This document shows, piece after piece, positions 1 to 4,697 of a DNA stretch of 8,189 bases; positions within the stretch are counted from its first letter, which is position 1, and each line of letters starts with the position of its first letter. The notes under the pieces were generated by a model. That model did no database searches. It saw only the letters and a program-made list of their open reading frames with translations, and had not been told where the DNA came from. Source of the DNA: a bacterium. Lineage in GTDB: Bacteria; Patescibacteria; Paceibacteria; UBA9973; UBA2103. Both the position numbers and the translations under genes were made by a program. The stretch is taken from contig JAKAMK010000036.1 of NCBI GenBank assembly GCA_021812925.1, positions 1 through 8,189 on the forward strand, read 5' to 3'.

Positions 1-39
1 GGCGAGCACGTCGGCGCAGTAATGGTGCGAGAGACGTAG

Positions 40-70
40 AGCGCGGCCGACTCCTTGGGTCTGCCGCGCT
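40..70 (-). terminator. GC-rich hairpin just downstream of the sugar kinase gene
   Basis: An 8-bp perfect inverted repeat (AGCGCGGC at 40-47, GCCGCGCT at 63-70) is extended after one mismatch by GAC/GTC (49-51 and 59-61) around a 7-nt loop. It begins about 10 nt beyond the stop codon of the minus-strand kinase, the right place for a transcript end. There is no T-run on either side, so it is not a classical intrinsic terminator; it could instead be a 3'-end stabilising stem. The rest of 1-79 holds no gene I can support: short open stretches exist on both strands but none has a convincing start or recognisable protein. Confidence 0.4.
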
Positions 71-79
71 TCCCCGAGG

Positions 80-1072
80 CTAGAACGGCGTTACGGTGTA
101 TGCGGGCGGAGCTACCGCGAGGAGCGCCTCGAGCTTCTCGCGCGTGAGGAGTCCCCGCTGCGCGCCGACATCCTGCACGACCGACATCGAGTTCACCGGT
201 CCCCACGCGAGCGCATCCTTAAGCGGCAGGCCGAGCGCGAGTGCGACGACGATGGTCGAGGTGGTCGCGTCGCCCGCGCCCGTGCGATCGACGGGCGGCT
301 TCGGGTCGGGATACATGGGCACCTTGAAGCGCTCCGTACCGTCGGAGGCGTACGCGCCGTTCGGGCCGTCCGTGATAAGGACGAGCGAGGGACCAAGCGC
401 GTGCATCGCGGTGAGGAGCTCCTCGATCGCGGTGTCGCCCTTCCCGAGGATGCGTTCGGCTTCCTGCTTGTTACAGGCGACGAGCGTGCTTGCGCGGTAC
501 AAGGGCGCGAGCGTCTCGGTGCCCAAGGACATCTCAAAGGTGCTCGGCTGGAACGCGAGCTTCGCCTCCGGGTGCGCCGCGACCCACGCGGCGAGTTCGA
601 GGTGGAAGGGGATGGAACGGCCGGCCGAGGAGAGGTACAGCCACTTCGGCGCGGCGAGGTCAGCCGGTACCGCGTACGGGTAGTCCTCGTGCTTCACGAG
701 GATGGTGCGCTCGGCATCGTACCAGAGCACGTAGTCGTGGTTGGTCCTCGTGCGCTCGTTCGCGTGCACGTAGCGCGTGTCGACGCGCTCCTGCTTGAAC
801 ACGTCGAGTATCTCCTCGCCGTAGCGATCATCGCCCACGTTGCTTATGAAGCCGGTCGAAACGCCGAGGCGCGCGGCCGCGACCGCCGCGTTCGCCGCGT
901 TACCCACGCCCGGCACGAGGATGGATTCCTCATACGGGATCTTATCGCCCCAGTTCATCGAGATGGTGCACTGCTCGTGATTGACGTCGCAGTGCACCTG
1001 CGCGTCCTCTAGTTTTATGAACTCGTCCACGGTGCAGTCGCCGACCGCGATGAAATCCAGAGGTTGCTCCAT
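80..1072 (-). CDS. PfkB/ribokinase-family carbohydrate kinase
   Basis: A 330-residue cytoplasmic kinase of the ribokinase fold, transferring a phosphate from ATP to a sugar or nucleoside. It opens with a typical first strand (DFIAVGDCTVDEF, 6-18). The substrate-side Gly/Asn motif is GVGNAANAAVAAARLG (55-70), followed by NVGDDRYG (78-85). CNKQEAERILG (200-210) matches the family's N-x-x-E element. The PfkB signature DRTGAGDA (262-269) carries the anion hole and the catalytic Asp of GAGD. Length is normal for the family. I chose ATG 1072 rather than a GTG at 1090, because a TGn-TACGAT -10 (1081-1086) would lie inside the longer version. The substrate cannot be read from sequence; ribokinase-, fructokinase- and phosphofructokinase-like roles are all possible. 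It is divergent from an aldolase, which makes a glycolytic role attractive but unproven. Confidence 0.88.
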   Translation of the reverse strand: MEQPLDFIAVGDCTVDEFIKLEDAQVHCDVNHEQCTISMNWGDKIPYEESILVPGVGNAANAAVAAARLGVSTGFISNVGDDRYGEEILDVFKQERVDTRYVHANERTRTNHDYVLWYDAERTILVKHEDYPYAVPADLAAPKWLYLSSAGRSIPFHLELAAWVAAHPEAKLAFQPSTFEMSLGTETLAPLYRASTLVACNKQEAERILGKGDTAIEELLTAMHALGPSLVLITDGPNGAYASDGTERFKVPMYPDPKPPVDRTGAGDATTSTIVVALALGLPLKDALAWGPVNSMSVVQDVGAQRGLLTREKLEALLAVAPPAYTVTPF

Positions 1073-1080
1073 ATGGAGGC

Positions 1081-1086
1081 ATCGTA
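1081..1086 (-). promoter_or_regulatory. Extended -10 promoter element of the sugar kinase gene
   Basis: On the minus strand the sequence reads TGG-TACGAT, an extended -10 (TGn plus hexamer), ending 8 nt before ATG 1072. The start site would fall about 1-2 nt before the ATG. No good -35 is visible at 17 nt, which fits an extended -10 promoter. No Shine-Dalgarno precedes the ATG. Confidence 0.5.
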
Positions 1087-1090
1087 CCAC

Positions 1091-1159
1091 GCCCCCACAC
1101 TCACTTTTACATTGCGGATACGCATGGCCGAAGGCCGATGCAAAAGTGGGTGTGGGGGC
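1091..1159. repeat. Long imperfect inverted repeat between divergent genes
   Basis: Outer arms of 18 bp (GCCCCCACACTCACTTTT at 1091-1108 and its partner at 1142-1159) pair with one G-T position. Inside lies a second stem, GCATGGCC (1122-1129) with GGCC-g-ATGC (1133-1141), around GAA with one bulged G. The left side has 13 extra unpaired bases (1109-1121). It lies between the kinase and aldolase promoters. It may be a small non-autonomous palindromic element or a shared regulatory structure. It is unrelated in sequence to the palindromes around the RAYT gene. Confidence 0.6.
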
Positions 1160-1202
1160 ACGCGCGCTCCTGTTCTGTACACAGATTAGAAGAGGAATCG
1201 TT

Positions 1203-1211
1203 TGCTACAAT
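1203..1211 (+). promoter_or_regulatory. Extended -10 promoter of the aldolase gene
   Basis: TGC-TACAAT forms an extended -10 whose hexamer (1206-1211) ends only 6 nt before ATG 1218, so transcription would begin at or within a base of the start codon, giving a leaderless mRNA. The only purine-rich tract, AGAGGA at 1191-1196, is 21 nt from the ATG and upstream of the -10, so it cannot be a ribosome binding site for this transcript. Confidence 0.55.
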
Positions 1212-1217
1212 GAAGTC

Positions 1218-2213
1218 ATGACTGATCTTGTCTCGATCGCGCGCGCGCTCGTCATGCCGGGCAAGGGGCTCCTCGCAGCGGACGAGAGCGTGCACACCGC
1301 GACGAAGCGGCTCGCGTCCTACGGCATCGGCACTTCCGAGGAGATGCGGCGCGAATTCCGCGACCTCTTCCTCGGTACGCCGGGCATCGAAGAGTACCTC
1401 TCAGGCGTCATCCTTTTCGATGAGACCATAGGAGAAAAAGGAGACGACAAGAAGCTTTTCCCGAAGTCGCTCGCCGACCGCGGCATCGCACCGGGCATAA
1501 AGGTCGACGCAGGGACGGAGCCGTACCCGTCGAGCCCCGACGAGTTCATCACGGGCGGGCTCATCGGCCTCCCGGAACGGCTCGCAGCCTACAAGAAGCA
1601 GGGAGCTCTCTTCACGAAGTGGCGCGCGGTCATCACGATAGACGGCGACCGCCTCCCGACCGCGCAGGCCATTCACGAGAATGCGCGCCGGCTCGCGAGC
1701 TACGCGAAAGACGTGCAGGCGGCGGGCATGGTGCCCATCCTCGAACCCGAGGTGCTCCTCGACGGCAATCATTCGCGCGAACGCACGAGGGCGGTCATCG
1801 TGGAGACGCTCTCGACCCTTTTTACCGTGCTCGGCGAGCATGCGGTCGACCGCGCGAGCGTCATCGTGAAGACTGCGATGGCGCTCTCCGGAAGCGGGAG
1901 TCCGAAGAAGGACACGCCGGAAGAGGTCGCGGAGTCGACCGTCGCCGCGCTCATGGAAGCGGTGCCGCGCCAGGTGCCGGGCATCGTGTTCCTTTCGGGC
2001 GGGCAGGACCCTGAAGAGGCCACCGAGAACCTCGCGGCCATCACGAAGCGCGCCCGCTCCGCGGGCGCGCCCTGGCCGCTCACGTTTTCCTACGCACGCG
2101 CCTTGCAGGAAGAAGCGCTCGCCGTCTGGAAAGGGAAGAAAGAGAACGTCCCCGCCGCGCGCGAGGCGTTCCTCGCCCGCCTCAAAAAAGTCTCCGCCGC
2201 CATAGCTCGCTAA
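1218..2213 (+). CDS. Fructose-bisphosphate aldolase, class I
   Basis: A 331-residue cytoplasmic enzyme that cleaves fructose 1,6-bisphosphate to dihydroxyacetone phosphate and glyceraldehyde 3-phosphate through a Schiff base. Class I landmarks are all present in order: LLAADES (18-24, catalytic Asp22), LFDETIGEK (66-74), FTKWRAVI (132-139, with Lys134 and Arg136), VPILEPEVLLDG (172-183, catalytic Glu176 and Glu178), VIVKTAMALSGS (215-226, Schiff-base Lys218), FLSGGQ (258-263) and PWPLTFSYARALQ (285-297). The start is ATG 1218, preceded at 6 nt by an extended -10; upstream in-frame sequence is non-coding and contains the inverted repeat. The protein ends soon after the last helix and lacks the flexible C-terminal tail with terminal Tyr known from animal aldolases. 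It stands divergent to a PfkB-family kinase and is followed by a palindrome at 2228 that may end its transcript. Confidence 0.95.
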   Translation: MTDLVSIARALVMPGKGLLAADESVHTATKRLASYGIGTSEEMRREFRDLFLGTPGIEEYLSGVILFDETIGEKGDDKKLFPKSLADRGIAPGIKVDAGTEPYPSSPDEFITGGLIGLPERLAAYKKQGALFTKWRAVITIDGDRLPTAQAIHENARRLASYAKDVQAAGMVPILEPEVLLDGNHSRERTRAVIVETLSTLFTVLGEHAVDRASVIVKTAMALSGSGSPKKDTPEEVAESTVAALMEAVPRQVPGIVFLSGGQDPEEATENLAAITKRARSAGAPWPLTFSYARALQEEALAVWKGKKENVPAAREAFLARLKKVSAAIAR

Positions 2214-2227
2214 CTCCTTCCTAATGA

Positions 2228-2262
2228 CACCCATGTGGGACGGATTCCGTCCCACATGGGTG
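2228..2262. repeat. RAYT-associated palindrome, copy 1 (upstream)
   Basis: A perfect 35-bp palindrome: 17-nt arms (CACCCATGTGGGACGGA at 2228-2244 and its complement at 2246-2262) around a single central T at 2245. The inner 12-nt arm ATGTGGGACGGA is shared with copies at 2427-2457 and 2963-2991. It begins 14 nt after the aldolase stop and ends 16 nt before the RAYT start. REP-type palindromes flanking a RAYT gene are the presumed substrates of the encoded protein. It may also act as a transcript-end hairpin for the aldolase, although no T-run follows. Confidence 0.9.
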
Positions 2263-2263
2263 A

Positions 2264-2269
2264 TAGGAT
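2264..2269 (+). promoter_or_regulatory. Possible -10 element of the RAYT gene
   Basis: TAGGAT ends 9 nt before ATG 2279 and directly abuts palindrome copy 1. It is a weaker match than the other -10 elements here; the TATACA at 2274-2279 is too close to the ATG. No Shine-Dalgarno is visible. Confidence 0.3.
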
Positions 2270-2278
2270 TATGTATAC

Positions 2279-2944
2279 ATGCAGTTATGGCACGTGATTT
2301 ATAGAGGAGTCGATGGTCGGAATATATTCCTCGATGACCAAGATCGTGCGCGGTTCGTGCACGATCTATATGAATTTAACGACGTTGCCCCTGCATCGGA
2401 ATTCATTCGCCGCACCTATTCTAACGCTAATGTGGGACGGATTCCGTCCCACATTAGAAGAAAGATTGTTGAGGTGCACGGATGGAAACTGATGGATAAC
2501 CACGTGCACCTTCTTCTTTCTCAAAAAACAGAAAAAGGCCTCTCGCAGTTCCAATATAAGATGACCGGATACAGTCGGTATTTCAACGAACGTTACGAAC
2601 GACGTGGGCGACTTTTTGATAAGACGAAGAAAGTGCTCGTTGAGCAGGCCGGACATTTTCTCTACGTTCTGCATTACGTGCATTTGAATGGACTCGACGA
2701 TTTGCCGGGTGCGGAAGGGTGGCGCGAGCGAGACAGGGGGACCATCACCGATGTTGAAGCTGCAATCGAACATCTGAAAGCCGACAAGTGGAGCAGTCTC
2801 CGCGACTATTGCGGCGAGAAGAATTTTCCCTCGATTCTCACCAAGAACCTATTCCAAAGTTCTTCCGGCGAATACGAGGTCGAATTGCGCAGGTTCCTGG
2901 CAGATCGCAGCCTTGGCGGAATGTCCGTCTACGACTTCGAGTAA
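2279..2944 (+). CDS. REP-associated tyrosine transposase (RAYT, Y1_Tnp/HUH family)
   Basis: A 221-residue single-domain HUH nuclease of the TnpA-REP type, which nicks and joins single-stranded DNA at palindromes via a 5'-phosphotyrosine. The first strand is HVIYRGVDGRNIF (5-17). The metal-binding HUH motif is His75-Val-His77 in LMDNHVHLLL (71-80). The best catalytic Tyr candidate is Tyr133 in LHYVHLNGLD (131-140), by alignment with the Tyr of YafM-type RAYTs. WSSLRDYCG and KNFPSILT (171-188) form the usual C-terminal part. Residues 50-60 (A-NVGRIPSHI-R) are encoded by an in-frame copy of the flanking palindrome, placed in the variable linker before the HUH motif; frame and catalytic residues are intact. 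The N-terminus is slightly short for the family. The gene is visibly less G+C-rich than its neighbours, as expected for a mobile or domesticated gene. Whether it is active cannot be told. Confidence 0.9.
   Translation: MQLWHVIYRGVDGRNIFLDDQDRARFVHDLYEFNDVAPASEFIRRTYSNANVGRIPSHIRRKIVEVHGWKLMDNHVHLLLSQKTEKGLSQFQYKMTGYSRYFNERYERRGRLFDKTKKVLVEQAGHFLYVLHYVHLNGLDDLPGAEGWRERDRGTITDVEAAIEHLKADKWSSLRDYCGEKNFPSILTKNLFQSSSGEYEVELRRFLADRSLGGMSVYDFE
2427..2457. repeat. RAYT-associated palindrome, copy 2, inside the RAYT coding sequence
   Basis: A perfect 31-bp palindrome: 15-nt arms (CTAATGTGGGACGGA at 2427-2441, complement 2443-2457) around a central T at 2442, the same orientation as copy 1. It shares the 12-nt inner arm with the other copies; its outer three bases (CTA/TAG) differ from copy 1 yet pair perfectly. 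It is read through in frame as NVGRIPSHI within the transposase. Confidence 0.92.
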
Positions 2945-2962
2945 GCATATTATGCCACGCGA

Positions 2963-2991
2963 AAATGTGGGACGGAATCCGTCCCACATTT
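2963..2991. repeat. RAYT-associated palindrome, copy 3 (downstream, inverted)
   Basis: A perfect 29-bp palindrome: 14-nt arms (AAATGTGGGACGGA at 2963-2976, complement 2978-2991) around a central A at 2977. The central base is the complement of that in copies 1 and 2, so this copy is in inverted orientation. It starts 19 nt after the RAYT stop. With copy 1 it forms the inverted flanking pair typical of RAYT loci. The remainder of 2945-3063 holds only the promoter of the next gene. Confidence 0.92.
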
Positions 2992-3050
2992 GAATGAGGG
3001 GAATGCACAAGTTGCGCTTGGAGAGGGGGCGGTTTCAAGTTTTGATAGGG

Positions 3051-3056
3051 TATAGT
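3051..3056 (+). promoter_or_regulatory. -10 element of the small membrane protein/pilin pair
   Basis: TATAGT ends 7 nt before ATG 3064, predicting a start site about one base before the ATG. No convincing -35 is visible at 16-18 nt. No Shine-Dalgarno precedes the start codon. Confidence 0.5.
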
Positions 3057-3063
3057 ATTTGTA

Positions 3064-3321
3064 ATGGCCGAGATACGGTTCGACGACGAGCAGGAGTTCG
3101 CGCGCCCGGCCGCATACGGGAGCGAACCACAGGGCATGGCGAAGCTCCTCATCGGGCGGGGACTCGCGAAGGATGAGAGGAGTGCGACGCATATGCTCAT
3201 CGGTATCGCGATCGGTGCAATCGTCCTTGCATTCTCAATAGTGATTCTCGCGGGGGTGTCGAAGGGACACAAGCCCGCTTTCTTTCCGCCGGATGCGGCG
3301 AATGGACAGGCACGCCCATGA
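3064..3321 (+). CDS. Small single-pass membrane protein upstream of a pilin gene
   Basis: An 85-residue protein with no function I can name. It has an acidic, hydrophilic N-terminus (MAEIRFDDEQEF), a short basic amphipathic stretch (about 25-40), one clear transmembrane helix (about 44-64: Leu/Ile/Ala/Gly-rich) and a short Pro-rich tail. The positive-inside rule is ambiguous, since Lys and Arg lie on both sides. It starts immediately after a -10 element and its TGA overlaps the ATG of the pilin-like gene (ATGA, 3318-3321), so the two are probably co-translated and the protein may take part in pilus assembly or anchoring. That role is inferred from position only. Confidence 0.75.
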   Translation: MAEIRFDDEQEFARPAAYGSEPQGMAKLLIGRGLAKDERSATHMLIGIAIGAIVLAFSIVILAGVSKGHKPAFFPPDAANGQARP

Positions 3322-3884
3322 ATTCACGTTTCAGCGGCACGCGCGGCTTCACGCTCATCGAGCTTCTCGTAGTCATCGCTATCATCGGCGTCCTGTCTTC
3401 TATCGTTCTTGTGTCATTGAATACCGCGCGTATGAAGGCGCGTGATGCGCAGCGTCTGGCAGATATACATGCGCTTGAGGCCGCGCTACAACTATACTAC
3501 TCAGACTATAATCACTTTCCCGTGTGCAGTGAGTATCTTACGGCGACTGATGCCGCTACAGGCTGCTTGCATGCGGCGCTAGTACCCTCATTCATCGCTC
3601 AGATTCCGAGTGATCCTTTATACGGCAGTAATGATTCTCTCAGCTGGGGATACCAATACCAATATTGGTCCAGCGATTCATCGGGTACGCGCTTCGCGCT
3701 ACGTGCCGCACTCGAAGGCACGCCGCTTCCGGTAGAGGGTTCGTATCCGAGTCAGACGGCCGGATACTGCGGGACAAATCTCCCGCCGTGCAATCAGGGA
3801 ACGCAAGCCGACTGGTGGTACGCAGATTGCGTGTACACAGGATATGGTCCGGCGTGCAACGAGACGATACACGTCGGTTCCTGA
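3318..3884 (+). CDS. Type IV pilin-like / pseudopilin protein (prepilin N-methylation motif)
   Basis: A 188-residue prepilin. A short basic leader ends at Gly10, followed by FTLIELLVVIAIIGVLSSIV: the prepilin peptidase cuts between Gly10 and Phe11, and Glu15 is the conserved Glu5 of the mature protein needed for assembly. The hydrophobic helix runs from 11 to about 33 and continues as an amphipathic helix with LNTARMKARDAQRLADI (34-50), the pattern of type II secretion pseudopilins and minor pilins. The C-terminal domain has PSDPLYGS (97-104) and six cysteines (70, 83, 151, 158, 171, 180), suggesting up to three disulfides outside the cell. The start codon overlaps the preceding stop (ATGA). 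Coding sequence is less G+C-rich than the neighbouring bL25 gene. Adhesion, motility or DNA uptake cannot be distinguished from this gene alone. Confidence 0.9.
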   Translation: MNSRFSGTRGFTLIELLVVIAIIGVLSSIVLVSLNTARMKARDAQRLADIHALEAALQLYYSDYNHFPVCSEYLTATDAATGCLHAALVPSFIAQIPSDPLYGSNDSLSWGYQYQYWSSDSSGTRFALRAALEGTPLPVEGSYPSQTAGYCGTNLPPCNQGTQADWWYADCVYTGYGPACNETIHVGS

Positions 3885-3897
3885 GGTACAGGCTTTG

Positions 3898-3926
3898 TTG
3901 CGCTAGCGGTTTCGGTAGGATATAGT
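3898..3926 (+). promoter_or_regulatory. Promoter of the bL25 gene
   Basis: TTGCGC (3898-3903) and TATAGT (3921-3926) are separated by exactly 17 nt, the only pair in the window with a reasonable -35. The -10 ends 9 nt before ATG 3936, so the leader would be about 3 nt. A nearer ATG at 3928 opens only a very short frame. Confidence 0.55.
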
Positions 3927-3935
3927 CATGCCACC

Positions 3936-4577
3936 ATGCTTACGCTTCCTGTAGAAAAGCGCGAAGAAGGCTCGGGCGCATCCGCGCCGGCGCTTCGTCG
4001 CGCGGGCAAGATTCCGGCCGTCGTCTATGGCGGTAGCCGCGAGGCGACCCCCATCGCGGTCGACGCGCGCGCCTTCGAGAAGGTGCTCCGCGAGGCGGGC
4101 GAGTCGACCATCGTCGCGCTCGCAGGCCTCGGCGAGGACGTGCCGACCCTCATCCACGAGGTGGACCTCGACCCCGTCGCGCACATCCCGCGCCACATCG
4201 ATTTCTATGCGGTCACGAAGGGCCAGAAGGTCGAGGTCGCCATCCCGCTCTCGTTCGTCGGCGAGTCGCCGGCGGTGAAGGCGGGCGCGAACCTCGTGAA
4301 GGTCATGTACGAGCTCGAGGTGGAGGCGGACCCGATGAACCTCCCGCACGATATCGAGGTCGACCTCGCGAAGCTCGCCGAGATTGGCGACCAGATCCAC
4401 GCGGCGGACCTCGTCCTCCCGGCGGGCGTCACCCTGAACATCGAACCGGAGGAGGTCGTCGCGCTCGTGCAGGAGGTCGTCGAGGAAGTCGTCGAGGCAG
4501 CTCCGGCGGACCTCTCCTCGATCGAGGTCGAGCAGAAGGGCAAGGAGGAGGAAGTTGCGGAAGGTCAGGAGGCATAA
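3936..4577 (+). CDS. rplY: 50S ribosomal protein bL25 (Ctc/TL5 type)
   Basis: A 213-residue ribosomal protein that binds 5S rRNA in the central protuberance of the large subunit. The N-terminal L25 domain (1-91) has ALRRAGKIPAVVYG (19-32), the typical basic loop, and HEVDLDPVAHIPRHIDF (74-90). It is followed by the TL5/Ctc C-terminal beta domain (about 95-180), with IPLSFVGESPAVKAG (103-117) and LPAGVTLNI (161-169). This is the long two-domain form, not the ~94-residue enterobacterial form. The tail (about 180-213) is Glu-rich and low in complexity. It starts just after a -35/-10 pair, has no Shine-Dalgarno, and ends before a strong terminator. The name ctc is used for the long form in some genomes. 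Confidence 0.95.
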   Translation: MLTLPVEKREEGSGASAPALRRAGKIPAVVYGGSREATPIAVDARAFEKVLREAGESTIVALAGLGEDVPTLIHEVDLDPVAHIPRHIDFYAVTKGQKVEVAIPLSFVGESPAVKAGANLVKVMYELEVEADPMNLPHDIEVDLAKLAEIGDQIHAADLVLPAGVTLNIEPEEVVALVQEVVEEVVEAAPADLSSIEVEQKGKEEEVAEGQEA

Positions 4578-4596
4578 GGGATACGTCATGAGTTAC

Positions 4597-4626
4597 AAAA
4601 CCCCGCGGCGCGAGCCGCGGGGTTTT
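4597..4626. terminator. Intrinsic terminator after bL25, likely bidirectional
   Basis: AAAACCCCGCGGC (4597-4609) and GCCGCGGGGTTTT (4614-4626) form a perfect 13-bp stem closed by a GCGA tetraloop of the GNRA type, with a T-run in the 3' arm and an A-run in the 5' arm. It begins 19 nt after the bL25 stop. The A/T symmetry lets it work in both directions, although no minus-strand gene enters it here. Confidence 0.9.
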
Positions 4627-4627
4627 G

Positions 4628-4685
4628 GTATACCAGGGACACCTAGCCCGCACAACTTACGGCGCGCTAGGTGTCCCTGGTATAC
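4628..4685. repeat. 20-bp perfect inverted repeat overlapping a promoter
   Basis: GTATACCAGGGACACCTAGC (4628-4647) is exactly complementary to 4666-4685. After one mismatch three more pairs form (4649-4651 with 4662-4664), leaving a 10-nt loop. The right arm contains most of the TATACT -10 of the next gene, and each arm ends in the self-complementary GTATAC. It follows the bL25 terminator by one base. It resembles neither a terminator (no T-run) nor the RAYT palindromes. An operator, a small palindromic mobile element or a second RNA stem are all possible. Confidence 0.8.
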
Positions 4686-4686
4686 T
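4678..4686 (+). promoter_or_regulatory. Extended -10 of the coiled-coil transglycosylase gene
   Basis: TGG-TATACT is a near-consensus extended -10; the hexamer (4681-4686) ends 11 nt before ATG 4698, so the leader would be about 4-5 nt. It lies in the right arm of the inverted repeat, so protein binding or cruciform formation there would directly affect transcription. Confidence 0.55.
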
Positions 4687-4697
4687 GGTACGCATCC

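Noticed and set aside
1..79. A tRNA or the end of a neighbouring gene
   Set aside because: The hairpin at 40-70 lacks any T-loop consensus or cloverleaf; short open stretches on either strand show no recognisable protein or convincing start, so nothing can be supported.
2048..2070. 10-bp inverted repeat with 3-nt loop (GCGCGCCCGC and complement)
   Set aside because: It lies in the aldolase coding sequence, encodes an ordinary Lys-Arg-Ala-Arg-Ser-Ala-Gly-Ala stretch, and such GC palindromes are expected by chance at this base composition.
1401..2255. Long open frame on the minus strand opposite the aldolase (284 codons)
   Set aside because: It is an Arg/Asp/His-rich mirror of a G+C-rich gene, has no recognisable motif, and runs into palindrome copy 1; the plus-strand aldolase is unmistakable.
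2228..2991. CRISPR array, because three similar short palindromic repeats occur
   Set aside because: Spacing is irregular (about 165 and 505 bp), one copy is within a coding sequence, and the copies are inverted relative to one another; they are REP-type elements of the RAYT.
3657..3668. Short palindrome ACCAATATTGGT
   Set aside because: It is 12 bp long, inside the pilin coding sequence, and without other copies or context; chance is sufficient.
3903..4589. Minus-strand open frame opposite bL25 (228 codons)
   Set aside because: Low-complexity Arg/Asp/Leu translation without motifs; bL25 on the plus strand is clear and has its own promoter and terminator.
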